Assembly: GCA_002397465.1 (NCBI GenBank)
Contig: DHAP01000003.1
Location: 1 to 40,105, forward strand
Length of the DNA stretch: 40,105 bases
DNA from: Caryophanales bacterium UBA4951
GTDB taxonomy: Bacteria > Bacillota_I > Bacilli_A > RFN20 > CAG-826
Direction of reading: 5' to 3'
A model generated the notes under the pieces. It made no database searches, was not told the origin of the DNA, and saw only the letters and a list, made by a program, of their open reading frames with translations. Each line of letters begins with the position of its first letter. The first letter of the stretch is position 1. Below, in pieces: positions 7,772 through 14,890 of this stretch. Made by a program: the position numbers and the translations under genes.

Positions 7772-7795
7772 TTGCGATTACTTTGTCACGTAACA
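7772..7795 (-). repeat. IS30 right inverted repeat
   Basis: These 24 bases are the near-perfect inverse of the left end at 6331-6354 (one mismatch). Confidence 0.7.
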
Positions 7796-7852
7796 GTTTT
7801 CTTTACGTTTCGTGTCTCGATTTTCGAAAGAACATTTCTTTGCAAAGCCAAC

Positions 7853-7880
7853 AAAAAACCGATGCCATCGTAGCATCGGT
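7853..7880 (-). terminator. intrinsic terminator of the tRNA-Val/Thr unit
   Basis: On the minus strand a CCGATGC / GCATCGG stem is followed directly by a T-tract (7853-7858). It lies just downstream of the tRNA-Thr gene. Confidence 0.85.
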
Positions 7881-7892
7881 GATTTCTCGTTT

Positions 7893-7968
7893 TGGTGCCG
7901 CCTTCCGGATTCGGACCGAAGACCTACTGATTACAAATCAGTTGCTCTACCAGCTGAGCTAAGGCGGC
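7893..7968 (-). tRNA. tRNA-Thr (TGT)
   Basis: The minus-strand cloverleaf starts GCCGCCTTAGCTC and has the anticodon loop TTTGTAA (anticodon TGT), a standard T-loop (GGTCCGAATCC) and the pairing 3' arm GGCGGC, then A and an encoded CCA. Length is 76 with CCA. It lies 3 bases downstream of tRNA-Val in the same transcript. Confidence 0.95.
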
Positions 7969-7971
7969 GGT

Positions 7972-8046
7972 TGGTGGGTGTTATAGGTGTCGAACCTACG
8001 ACCTCTTCCGTGTGAAGGAAGCGCTCTCCCGCTGAGCTAAACACCC
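7972..8046 (-). tRNA. tRNA-Val (CAC)
   Basis: The minus-strand cloverleaf has acceptor arms GGGTGTT / AACACCC, an anticodon stem CTTCC/GGAAG with loop TTCACAC (anticodon CAC), T-loop GGTTCGACACC and an encoded CCA. It precedes tRNA-Thr. A TATTAT at 8056-8061 is a plausible -10 box. Confidence 0.93.
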
Positions 8047-8088
8047 AATAGAAGGATAATATCGCAAGAACTGTCTATTTAGAAGAAT

Positions 8089-8114
8089 AAGCCCCGACTT
8101 TTGCATCGGGGCTT
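8089..8114 (-). terminator. intrinsic terminator after tRNA-Ile
   Basis: AAGCCCCGA (8089-8097) pairs with TCGGGGCTT (8106-8114). On the minus strand it is followed by a U-rich stretch (ATTCTTCT). It separates tRNA-Ile from the Val-Thr pair. Confidence 0.75.
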
Positions 8115-8123
8115 GCTTTCGAT

Positions 8124-8200
8124 TGGTGGGCCTTAATGGGTTTGAACCATCGACCTTGCGCTTATCAAGCGCACGCTCTAACCAGCTGAGCTAAAGGCCC
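8124..8200 (-). tRNA. tRNA-Ile (GAT)
   Basis: The minus-strand cloverleaf has GGGCCTT / AAGGCCC acceptor arms, an anticodon stem with loop TTGATAA (anticodon GAT), T-loop GGTTCAAACCC and an encoded CCA. It has its own promoter and terminator. Confidence 0.95.
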
Positions 8201-8224
8201 ATATACGCCCGAAAGCGCCCTAAT

Positions 8225-8253
8225 AATATACAACTCTTAAGATAGGGTGGCAA
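8225..8253 (-). promoter_or_regulatory. promoter of tRNA-Ile
   Basis: On the minus strand TTGCCA (8248-8253), 17 bases and TATATT (8225-8230) precede the tRNA by about 24 bases. Confidence 0.7.
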
Positions 8254-8479
8254 GCAGGAGAATGGGTGAGATTACCCATAAGGCCCCTTCAAAGGCTAAT
8301 AGTCCATAAAACATAGACAAAAGAAGGGACGATACAGGCATGATTTGCTTTGTAACGTCTATCTACTAATAAGGTATCACACGCACGCGTACGTGAGGAT
8401 TAAGCTTTGGACGGTATAGCTGAAAAATGTGGTTTATCCGCAATAAAAAAGTTTTATGGTTATTAGGAGAAATGTAAAA
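8254..8479. other. 226-base stretch with no recognised gene
   Basis: No protein frame, terminator or known RNA is recognised between glyA and the tRNA-Ile promoter. There is a small hairpin (ATGGGT 8262-8267 / ACCCAT 8274-8279) and a GC-rich alternating patch near 8385. I looked for SRP RNA, 6S RNA and tmRNA hallmarks and saw none. It may simply be the glyA 3' untranslated region. Confidence 0.4.
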
Positions 8480-9733
8480 CTATTCCGCCAAAGGATATTC
8501 GAGCTTCATGACATCCTTCCAGCTGGAAGTGATTCGCAGCACTTCCTCGTGGAGAGATAAATATGACTCGTCTTTGCAAGATAGAACCTTATAGATAAGA
8601 TCGGCGATCTCTTTGGCTTGTTTCTTGTCGCATCCCCTGCTGGTGGCCGCGGCAAAGCCGACTCTTAGTCCACTGGTCTCGCCAGGTTTTAATTTGTCGC
8701 CATGGAGCATGTTCTTATTCGCGGTCACGCCGATTCGTTCAAGCCGGGCCTGAGCCTCTTTGCCGGTGATGGAGAAACTCTCCAAGACATTGAGCAAGAG
8801 AAGGTGATTCTCGCTTCCAGAGCAAACGCAGCCTAGGGCTTTAAGTTCTTCGTCGCAGGCTTTGGTGTTGTCCAGAACGCCCTGCATGTATTTCTTGAAG
8901 TCCGGATGAAGGTCCTCGTTGAAGCAAACGGCCTTCGCGGCGATGATGTGTTCCAACGGTCCCCCTTGGGTATAAGGGAAGACGGCCTTGTTGACCTTCT
9001 TGAAGAGCTCGTCGTCATTGCAAAGGATGATGCCGCCACGAGGCCCTCTTAAGGTCTTGTGGGTGGTCGAAGTCACAATATCCGCGTAGTCGCATGGATT
9101 TTGGGTCAGGCCCGCGGCGATGATGCCGGCGATGTGAGCCATGTCGACCATGAAATAGCAATGGACGCCGCTATGGGAGTTATGTTGGTCGATCAACTCT
9201 CTCATCTTTTTGAAGTCGATCTCATAAGGATAGGCCGAATAGCCGGCCAAAAAGAGGTTCGGATTATATTCGCCGAGGCATTCCTGGATCTTTTTGTAAT
9301 CGAGATGTCCGTCCTCGCCCAAAGGATAATGGACGAACTTGTACATTTCGGCGCTGAAAGAGACGGGTGAGCCATGGGTGAGATGACCCCCATCATTGAG
9401 TATCAAGGAAAGGACGGTGTCCCCAGGGTTTATTATGGCGTGGTAGGCCGCGAAGTTAGCTTGCGATCCGCTATGAGGTTGGACGTTCGCGTGTTTGACT
9501 TTGAACAAGCGGCAGCAACGATCGATTGCGATGTTCTCCACCGCATCGACGTTCTCGCAGCCACCATAATAACGATGTCCAGGGTAGCCTTCCGCGTATT
9601 TGGCGGTGAAGATGCTCGCGGCCGCCTCTCTTACCGAGACGGAAGGATAGTTCTCGCTGCAAATGAGCTCAATACCCTTGTTTTGTCTTTCTTCTTCTAA
9701 AGCGAAATACTTCGATACTTCTTTATCTAGCAT
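8480..9733 (-). CDS. glyA: serine hydroxymethyltransferase
   Basis: This PLP enzyme interconverts serine plus tetrahydrofolate with glycine plus methylene-tetrahydrofolate and supplies one-carbon units in the cytosol. Its 417 residues are the usual length. ELICSENYPS, the PGHRYYGG loop (51-58), the SGSQAN cofactor loop and TSTTHKTLRGPRGG with the PLP lysine at residue 226 are all intact. The start is set by TGGAGG 7 bases upstream. It is separated from rplM-rpsI by a terminator. With folC and folT in the same window it fits an organism that salvages and uses folate. Confidence 0.97.
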   Translation of the reverse strand: MLDKEVSKYFALEEERQNKGIELICSENYPSVSVREAAASIFTAKYAEGYPGHRYYGGCENVDAVENIAIDRCCRLFKVKHANVQPHSGSQANFAAYHAIINPGDTVLSLILNDGGHLTHGSPVSFSAEMYKFVHYPLGEDGHLDYKKIQECLGEYNPNLFLAGYSAYPYEIDFKKMRELIDQHNSHSGVHCYFMVDMAHIAGIIAAGLTQNPCDYADIVTSTTHKTLRGPRGGIILCNDDELFKKVNKAVFPYTQGGPLEHIIAAKAVCFNEDLHPDFKKYMQGVLDNTKACDEELKALGCVCSGSENHLLLLNVLESFSITGKEAQARLERIGVTANKNMLHGDKLKPGETSGLRVGFAAATSRGCDKKQAKEIADLIYKVLSCKDESYLSLHEEVLRITSSWKDVMKLEYPLAE

Positions 9734-9817
9734 GGTGTTCCTCCAAAACCTCTAGTCAATATCTTGAGACGTGCAATCGATAATTCAATAAAAAGAAGAG
9801 AGATTTTAGACAGGGTA

Positions 9818-9847
9818 AAGAAAAGCCCAGCTATTGCTAACTGGGCT
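9818..9847 (-). terminator. terminator of the rplM-rpsI operon
   Basis: On the minus strand AGCCCAG and CTGGGCT form a stem (9824-9830 with 9841-9847) followed by TTTCTTT, 16 bases after the rpsI stop. Confidence 0.85.
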
Positions 9848-9862
9848 GTGGTTCGGAAACGA

Positions 9863-10255
9863 TTAACGCTTGCTGAACTGTGGAGCGCGACGAGCGGATT
9901 TAAGTCCGTACTTCTTTCTCTCTTTGGCACGCGAATTGCGGGTAAGCATTCCGCCGACCTTGAGGGTCTTGCGATCCTCTCCGGCAAGTAGAAGGGCACG
10001 GGCAATGCCTAAGCGGATGGCTTCGGCCTGGCCGGTGAATCCACCGCCATAGACTTCGCACTCGATGTCATATTTGGCATCGGTTCCGGTCATGACGAGC
10101 GGTTGCTTGAGGTTCTGAACGAGAGTGGCATAGGGCATGTATTTGTTCACGTCCTCGCCATTGACAAGGATCTTTCCCTTGCCGCTGGTGACGTAGACAC
10201 GGGCGATCGAGGATTTACGACGACCGGTGCCATAGTATTTCTTTGATTCTGCCAT
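9863..10255 (-). CDS. rpsI: 30S ribosomal protein uS9
   Basis: This 130-residue small-subunit protein has a C-terminal tail that reaches the P-site tRNA. Hallmarks are GTGRRKSSIARV at residues ~9-20, YGGGFTGQAEAIRLGIARAL (~69-88) and the canonical end RRAPQFSKR. AAGGAG lies 7 bases before the ATG. It begins 11 bases after the rplM stop, the conserved rplM-rpsI pair. Confidence 0.98.
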   Translation of the reverse strand: MAESKKYYGTGRRKSSIARVYVTSGKGKILVNGEDVNKYMPYATLVQNLKQPLVMTGTDAKYDIECEVYGGGFTGQAEAIRLGIARALLLAGEDRKTLKVGGMLTRNSRAKERKKYGLKSARRAPQFSKR

Positions 10256-10266
10256 GGTTCTTCTCC

Positions 10267-10707
10267 TTATTTCTTGAGCTCAAGAGCGACTGGCTTCTGA
10301 GCTTCTTGATCGTGCTTCTCGTCAGCATAGACGAAAAGTTTCTTATACATAGCGCGGCCGAGGGCTCCTTTTGGAAGCATTCCCCAGACAGCACGCTCAA
10401 CCATCTCGACCGGGAACTCTCTCTTCATGACGCCAGAACTTCTGGTGCGGAGGCCGCCGTTGTATTCGGAGACGTTGTAGTAGTTCTTCTTGTGTTCGGC
10501 ATCTCCAGTGAGTTTCACTTTCGAGGCGTTGATGATGACGACATAGTCGCCAGTGTCCTCATTTGGAGTATAGACTGGCTTGTTTTTGCCCATAAGGATG
10601 ACGGCGACTTGGCTCGCTAAGCGGCCGAGTGAGATATCCGTGGCATCCACAAGGTACCAAGCGCGCTTTACTTCTGCGGGTTTGGCGATAGTGGTTTGAC
10701 GCTGCAT
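10267..10707 (-). CDS. rplM: 50S ribosomal protein uL13
   Basis: This 146-residue large-subunit assembly protein has WYLVDATDISLGRLAS, VILMGKNKPVYTP, GDYVVIINASKVKLTG and the VWGMLPKGALGRAMYKKLFVY signature in order. An AAGGA site precedes the ATG. It is the first gene of the rplM-rpsI operon, with a strong promoter and a structured leader. Confidence 0.98.
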   Translation of the reverse strand: MQRQTTIAKPAEVKRAWYLVDATDISLGRLASQVAVILMGKNKPVYTPNEDTGDYVVIINASKVKLTGDAEHKKNYYNVSEYNGGLRTRSSGVMKREFPVEMVERAVWGMLPKGALGRAMYKKLFVYADEKHDQEAQKPVALELKK

Positions 10708-10798
10708 AATTTTTCCTTCTTCCTAGTCATTAAGCGACTTTCTTTTTTAAGAATAAACTTTACCGGGGTTTGCTCTTTCTAAAGTAGTGCCGGTTAGT
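10708..10798 (-). promoter_or_regulatory. rplM leader, possibly an L13-type autoregulatory RNA
   Basis: The ~85-base leader can form a hairpin closed by ACCGG/CCGGT (10762-10766 with 10790-10794), containing ACTACTTTAGA and an internal CTTT/AAAG pair. Firmicute rplM operons are known to have an L13-binding leader. I judge this similar from memory only. Confidence 0.45.
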
Positions 10799-10827
10799 AT
10801 TATCCATACCTAAAGGTATGTTGTCAA
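10799..10827 (-). promoter_or_regulatory. promoter of rplM-rpsI with a palindromic spacer
   Basis: TTGACA (10822-10827), 17 bases and GATAAT (10799-10804) on the minus strand form a strong promoter. The spacer contains the inverted repeat CATACC-TTTA-GGTATG (10805-10820), filling almost all of it. Bases 10828-10929 hold only a CCCCTTAAGGGG palindrome (10867-10878) of unclear role. Confidence 0.75.
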
Positions 10828-10929
10828 AGGAATTGTTGGGGCCTTATCCATTATCACGGCAAAAGCCCCTTAAGGGGAGTTTCAAAACAGCTTTTTGCCT
10901 AGATTCCGCGCCCACATTTTATTTTGTGA

Positions 10930-10957
10930 TTGCCTTTTTAGGGCCCTTCATTAAACT
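10930..10957 (+). promoter_or_regulatory. leaderless promoter of the CvpA-like gene
   Basis: TTGCCT (10930-10935), 16 bases and TAAACT (10952-10957) lie 6 bases before the ATG, and no Shine-Dalgarno is present. Confidence 0.5.
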
Positions 10958-10963
10958 GAAAGC

Positions 10964-11710
10964 ATGAATTACTTCGACATTTTCTCGATAGCCTATATCG
11001 TGATCGCCGCCCTCGGATTGTTCATGGGAATCCACCTCGGTTTCTTACGTTCTTTGAAGGGGCTTGGCATCTCCATCATCTCTTTGCTCGCCGCCTACTT
11101 CTTATGCAAGCCTTTCGGCGAGACCTTGATGGCCAGTCAGCTAGGCACCAGCATCTCCACTTCTTTTGAGAGTTTTGTCATCTCATTATCCAGTGAGGCA
11201 AGTCAACAGTTGAACGCCACGACCATCACCTCTTTGTTACCGACCATCTATTCCGAATTAAAGATCCCGGAGTTCCTTCAGGAAGCCTTCACGGGATTCG
11301 TCACCTCGTATCTTCCAAGCGGCGATGACCTCGTGGAAGTCGCTCTCCCGATCGCCCAAGCTGCCGCGGAGATCACCTGTATCCTCATCGCTTTCCTCAT
11401 CATCGTTTTGGCGGTCTACATCCTCTATTGGATCATCCTTCTCTGCATCAAGGTATTCCATAAGGCCACGAAGACGAAACCTTCGGCCGTCTCTAGGCTT
11501 CTCGGCGGCATCATCAAACTCGCCGAAGCCTGCATCCTTATCTATGGTATCTCAGTTGTCTTACTACTTTGCTCCAGCATGCAAAACGACTTCGGAAACT
11601 GGGTCACAGAGACTCTTGCCCTGAATGACGACACCAAGACCAGCATCGCCAAATACATCCTGACTCAGGACTGGCTGTTTGGGTGGTTGTTCAAATATCT
11701 CGGCAAGTGA
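10964..11710 (+). CDS. CvpA family membrane protein
   Basis: This 248-residue integral membrane protein has four hydrophobic segments: residues ~5-23, ~32-50, ~133-163 and ~185-205. The start DIFSIAYIVIAALGLFMGIHLGFLRSL matches the CvpA N-terminus, in which a Gly-rich first helix precedes an R-S-L turn. CvpA proteins are linked to colicin V export and to envelope integrity, but the exact role is not established. The long extracellular-type loop between helices 2 and 3 is Ser/Thr-rich. Its TGA directly abuts the stop of the converging PAP2 gene, forming a TGATCA junction. Confidence 0.75.
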   Translation: MNYFDIFSIAYIVIAALGLFMGIHLGFLRSLKGLGISIISLLAAYFLCKPFGETLMASQLGTSISTSFESFVISLSSEASQQLNATTITSLLPTIYSELKIPEFLQEAFTGFVTSYLPSGDDLVEVALPIAQAAAEITCILIAFLIIVLAVYILYWIILLCIKVFHKATKTKPSAVSRLLGGIIKLAEACILIYGISVVLLLCSSMQNDFGNWVTETLALNDDTKTSIAKYILTQDWLFGWLFKYLGK

Positions 11711-12616
11711 TCACTGAGGGTTTTCTATGGGGGACTCAATCCCCTTTTTGTTTAGTTTCTTTTCGATGAAGGGATAAAAGAAAGTGACCATCAGATCAAA
11801 GAATACCAAGGCGATCAAAAATCCTGCGGTTGTGTCGCTTGGGAAGTGCGCGCCCATGATGGTCCTTGAGATGGCGACATAGATGGCCCAAAGATAGGCG
11901 AAGAGGCGGAAGCACCACTCCTTGCCTTTGAGCTTGTCGACGAAGCTAGGGATAAGAGAAGCCACGATCACCGTCAGGGCGTTCATCGTGTGGCCGGATG
12001 GGAAAGAGGCATAGGAATCGGAGAACTTCCAATGGCAGTTAGGTAGATACCATGGGACAAAATAAGAAGAAGCCTCATCCCCGTATAGAGGATAGAGATA
12101 ACGCCACCTCGGACGATACCAGATGAACTTGAAGACGTTCATGAGGATGATGATGCCTACATACATCGCGATGAAGAACAAACCGAAGGCGACGATTTTT
12201 TCCTGATGCTGATATTTAGGAAGGAAGGCCAATAAGCCGCCAACGAGCAAATAAGCCGCGGCAATAGGGAAAAGTATCCACACGTGATTGCCGAATCCAT
12301 AGGTGTCGTTTTGGAGGTACTTCCAGATCTGGCCACCGCCATAACCGGCGAAGAAGACGGCCAAAACCATGAAGACGATACCGTATATGATGTTCCTCGC
12401 CTTGGTGGATTTGTCGCGGAACCTAAATAACAGCAATGAGGCATAGACCCCAAGGAGCTGGGTTGGCATCTCGCCGATCAGCTCTCCGATCCGCCCCACC
12501 ATGTTCGTCGGGTCATATAAGCTCTTCATGATGTCGAGGTCATAAAAGGCGAAGACGATCAGAAGAATCCCCAAAATCGGGTAGATGAAGAAACGCTCCC
12601 ACTTGCAAAGTTTCAT
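11711..12616 (-). CDS. PAP2-superfamily membrane phosphatase
   Basis: This 301-residue membrane phosphatase of the phosphatidic acid phosphatase type 2 family removes phosphate from a lipid such as undecaprenyl diphosphate or phosphatidate; which one cannot be told here. The three family motifs are present: FKFIWYRPRWR near residue 165, SYASFPSGHTMNALT near 205, and AISRTIMGAHFPSDTTAG near 255, with the two catalytic histidines in the last two. About seven to eight hydrophobic helices surround them. An AAAAGGA site precedes the ATG. Its last codons carry, on the other strand, the terminator of the CvpA-like gene. Confidence 0.9.
   Translation of the reverse strand: MKLCKWERFFIYPILGILLIVFAFYDLDIMKSLYDPTNMVGRIGELIGEMPTQLLGVYASLLLFRFRDKSTKARNIIYGIVFMVLAVFFAGYGGGQIWKYLQNDTYGFGNHVWILFPIAAAYLLVGGLLAFLPKYQHQEKIVAFGLFFIAMYVGIIILMNVFKFIWYRPRWRYLYPLYGDEASSYFVPWYLPNCHWKFSDSYASFPSGHTMNALTVIVASLIPSFVDKLKGKEWCFRLFAYLWAIYVAISRTIMGAHFPSDTTAGFLIALVFFDLMVTFFYPFIEKKLNKKGIESPIENPQ
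11729..11749 (+). terminator. terminator of the CvpA-like gene, inside the PAP2 gene
   Basis: GGGG (from 11729-11733) pairs with CCCC (11741-11744) across a 7-base loop and is followed by TTTTTG on the plus strand. It lies within the 3' coding end of the opposing gene. Confidence 0.6.
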
Positions 12617-12683
12617 GTTGGCATCCTTTTCGTTTACCTAATTATCATCTATGCGGCCAGAAAGTGGTATGAGCAAATAATGA

Positions 12684-12711
12684 TTGACAATATCCTTGTC
12701 TCTTTTAAAGT
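12684..12711 (+). promoter_or_regulatory. promoter of the tyrosine-leader / ABC transporter operon
   Basis: TTGACA (12684-12689), 16 bases and TAAAGT (12706-12711) place the start near 12718, a few bases before the AAGGAGG of the leader peptide. Confidence 0.75.
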
Positions 12712-12734
12712 ATTGCTAGGCCAAGGAGGCTAGT

Positions 12735-12833
12735 ATGTCAAATCTTGCATCAAGAGAAATATTAGTCTCGAAAGGCTACCGCTATTATTACTATTACCGC
12801 CAGGATATCGTTTCCGATAACCCGAACGTTTAG
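12735..12833 (+). CDS. tyrosine-rich leader peptide (32 residues)
   Basis: The frame has a perfect AAGGAGG site (12723-12729) 5 bases before the ATG and encodes 32 residues ending in TAG. Residues 15-22 read YRYYYYYR: tyrosine at 15 and 17-21, codons TAC and TAT at 12777-12779 and 12783-12797. It lies between the promoter and a terminator-like structure ahead of the ABC operon. Classic amino-acid attenuators use runs of the regulating amino acid in just this way, so I infer that ribosome stalling at Tyr codons during tyrosine (charged tRNA-Tyr) shortage controls the downstream transporter. Confidence 0.85.
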   Translation: MSNLASREILVSKGYRYYYYYRQDIVSDNPNV

Positions 12834-12846
12834 TGATAAGCGATTG

Positions 12847-12930
12847 AGGTGGGAAGCGATGTACATCGCTGAACACCATCAAAGGATATCGTCCGTTGCT
12901 TCAGGTGTTCACGCCACCCGGAGTTTTTTA
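12847..12930 (+). promoter_or_regulatory. attenuator: mutually exclusive hairpins and intrinsic terminator
   Basis: Four segments can pair alternately. Segment 1 is AGCGATG (12855-12861, with GGTG before it). Segment 2 is CATCGCT plus GAACACC (12864-12877). Segment 3 is CTTCAGGTGTTC (12899-12910). Segment 4 is CACCCGGAG (12915-12923) followed by six T's. The 1:2 pairing permits the 3:4 terminator (9 pairs, one mismatch). The 2:3 pairing (GAACACC with GGTGTTC) prevents it. This is the logic of translation-coupled attenuation. How the stalled ribosome blocks segment 1, which starts some 14 bases after the leader stop, is not obvious and may involve the AGCGAT copy at 12839-12844. Confidence 0.75.
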
Positions 12931-12950
12931 TTTCAAAGGAGGGTATTCAC

Positions 12951-13958
12951 ATGAAACACAAACTCTTAATGATGAGCCTAATCGGAATCTTCGCCATCGG
13001 AGGGCTCGTTAGCTGCGATAACGACGATTCGATCGACATCGGCATCTTGCAATTGGTCTCGGCCACCCCGCTCAACAAAGTCGCGGAATTATTTGAATCC
13101 ACGATAGAGAACAGCGATTTCGCCAAGACCCATAAAATCAATTTCACCCTGAGGAACCCCGAGGCCGATGAGGCCACGATGTCCACGATGGCCACCAACC
13201 TCGTCTCCAATAGCGACATGGTCCTTGGCATCGCCACCTCAGCCTCTCAGTCCTTGAAGAAGGCCTCGAAGAGCCTTGATAAGAACATCCCGGTCCTTTT
13301 CTCCGCTGTCACCGACCCGGTGGACGCGAACTTGGTGACATCCACCACAAGCGCCAACGGCACGAACGTCTCTGGCGTCTCCGACATGGGCGACCCCAAG
13401 AAATCGATGGAACTCATCGACACCCATTTCTCTTCGACGCTCACTTCAAAGAAAGTCGCCTTCATCTATAACAGCGGCGAAAGCAACTCCATCCAGCAGG
13501 TCAGCTTGGCCAAAGCCAAAATGAACGATCTCGGTTGGAGCGTCGTCGATAAGTCCGTGGCCATGGAAACGGAAATCGAGACCACTTTGAACAATCTAGG
13601 AAGCGATGTGAAGATGCTCTACTACCCAACCGACAACATGTGCGCCAAATACAAAGCCAGCATCGCCAAAGTCGCCAAAGAGAAAAACCTCTTCGTCTGC
13701 TGCGGGGACTCTTCGCTCGTCTCGACTGGCGGGGCCTTGTTCTCTCTTGGCGTCGACTACTCATCCTTAGGCGTCCAAGTCGGTGAGATGGCCCTTAAAA
13801 TCCTGAGCGGCGAAAACAAGATCGAGGACACCGTCGTCGGCTTTGCCTCCAAGCTCCCGCTCGTGGTCAATCCGAGTCTTGCCGCTTCCTGGGGCGTCAC
13901 TTTGCCTGAGTCCTTAGTCGCGGCCGCCGACGAAGTCGTGGAGGTCGTTTCCGAATGA
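12951..13958 (+). CDS. ABC transporter substrate-binding lipoprotein, TrpX type
   Basis: This 335-residue extracytoplasmic lipoprotein has a Lys-start signal peptide ending in the lipobox GLVSC (Cys at residue 22). The mature part belongs to the ABC_sub_bind family (TrpX-like), with two Rossmann-type lobes: IDIGILQLVSATPLNKV opening the first and KKVAFIYNSGESNS opening the second, and the VLFSAVTDPVDANLV hinge between. Homologues are annotated as tryptophan-binding, but the tyrosine leader upstream argues for tyrosine or aromatic amino acids generally. AAAGGAGGG precedes the ATG. It overlaps the permease gene by 4 bases. Confidence 0.85.
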   Translation: MKHKLLMMSLIGIFAIGGLVSCDNDDSIDIGILQLVSATPLNKVAELFESTIENSDFAKTHKINFTLRNPEADEATMSTMATNLVSNSDMVLGIATSASQSLKKASKSLDKNIPVLFSAVTDPVDANLVTSTTSANGTNVSGVSDMGDPKKSMELIDTHFSSTLTSKKVAFIYNSGESNSIQQVSLAKAKMNDLGWSVVDKSVAMETEIETTLNNLGSDVKMLYYPTDNMCAKYKASIAKVAKEKNLFVCCGDSSLVSTGGALFSLGVDYSSLGVQVGEMALKILSGENKIEDTVVGFASKLPLVVNPSLAASWGVTLPESLVAAADEVVEVVSE

Positions 13959-14890
13959 GTTCCCAGCTTCAATCCTTGTTGACCCAGCCCTTGCTCCTAT
14001 CTTTGATCTGGAGCATCTTCGCCCTCGGGGTCTTTGTCTCTTTCAGAATCCTCAACATCGCCGACATGTCGGTTGAGGGGGTCTTCCCTTTCACCGCCAT
14101 CATCACCCTCTACGCCATCAAAAGCGGAATCCATCCTCTCTTGGCTTTGCTCATCTCCATCCTCGTCGGGTTCGCCTCCGGGGCGGTGGTCGGGATACTG
14201 AACAGGTATCTTAAAATCGACGCTCTCTTATCCGGCATCATCGTGATGACCGCCCTCTTCTCCTTAAGCGTCGTCCTCAGCAACGGCAACATCTCCTTAA
14301 GTGACACCACCGCTACCTTATTCACCCCGTTTGAGAACCTTTTTGCGAAGTTCATGCCCCTATTTTGGGCTAACTTCTGCGGGGATTTGCTCCTACTTGC
14401 GATCGTTGGGGCCATCTTGTTCGTCGCCATCTATTACTTCTTTGGAACAGAGCTAGGCACCGCTATCCGCGCGGCTGGCAAGAACGCCCAACTCTCACGT
14501 GCCGAAGGCCTTAACGTCGACCTTCTCACGATACTTGGCTTAGCCATCGCCTCTTCTTTGATCGCCATCGCCGCCTCCCTATATTCCATGAGGAGCACCG
14601 TGGCCACCCAGAGCCTTGGCAAAGGCACTTTGGTCATCGGATTGGCCACCATCTTCTTAGGTGAGATAGCCTTGCCAAAGATGTCATTCAAAGCTCACCT
14701 CATCTCCATCTTCATCGGCGGATATCTCTACTGGCTCATCCTCTCGGCGATTGAGCTCATCCCCGGCTACAACGCCTCCTACCGTTATCTCATCCAGGCC
14801 ATCTTCATCACGGTCGTGATGGTGATACCAACCTTCCAGAAGAACGTCAAACACCAATTAGCCTTAAGAAAGGAAAAAGCCAATGCTTAG
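13955..14890 (+). CDS. ABC transporter permease, TrpY type
   Basis: This 311-residue membrane protein of the branched-chain-type (BPD_transp_2-like) permease family forms the channel of the transporter. About eight to nine hydrophobic helices are visible. The cytoplasmic coupling region reads GTELGTAIRAAGKNAQLSRAEGL (residues ~167-189), matching the conserved G-x-A-I-R-A-x-G motif that touches the ATPase. It overlaps both neighbours by 4 and 8 bases, so translation is coupled. Confidence 0.88.
   Translation: MSSQLQSLLTQPLLLSLIWSIFALGVFVSFRILNIADMSVEGVFPFTAIITLYAIKSGIHPLLALLISILVGFASGAVVGILNRYLKIDALLSGIIVMTALFSLSVVLSNGNISLSDTTATLFTPFENLFAKFMPLFWANFCGDLLLLAIVGAILFVAIYYFFGTELGTAIRAAGKNAQLSRAEGLNVDLLTILGLAIASSLIAIAASLYSMRSTVATQSLGKGTLVIGLATIFLGEIALPKMSFKAHLISIFIGGYLYWLILSAIELIPGYNASYRYLIQAIFITVVMVIPTFQKNVKHQLALRKEKANA

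Larger units (their letters stand above)
6331..7795 (+). mobile_element. IS30-family insertion sequence
   Basis: A single IS30-type transposase gene is bracketed by matching ends. The left end 6331-6354 and right end 7772-7795 are inverted copies of 24 bases with one mismatch, sharing the core GTGACAAAGTAATCGCAA. The element would be 1465 bp. The transposase ends almost 200 bases before the right end, which is unusual, and that tail contains further degenerate end-like sequences (near 7622-7645, 7648-7668 and 7709-7727). The true right boundary could therefore be one of those. No clear 2-3 base target duplication is visible. Confidence 0.75.

Noticed and set aside
7893..8200. tRNA gene used as attachment site for the 1-7800 island
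   Set aside because: I looked for a second copy of the tRNA-Thr 3' end within 1-7890 and found none, nor any integrase gene.
10867..10878. CCCCTTAAGGGG as a terminator
   Set aside because: The stem is short, only CTTTT follows on the minus strand, and no minus-strand gene lies upstream to be terminated.
12841..12930. T-box riboswitch ahead of the ABC operon
   Set aside because: GAGGTGGGAAGCG only loosely resembles the T-box sequence, there is no room for Stem I with a specifier loop, and the region upstream is a translated Tyr-rich frame with a perfect ribosome site.
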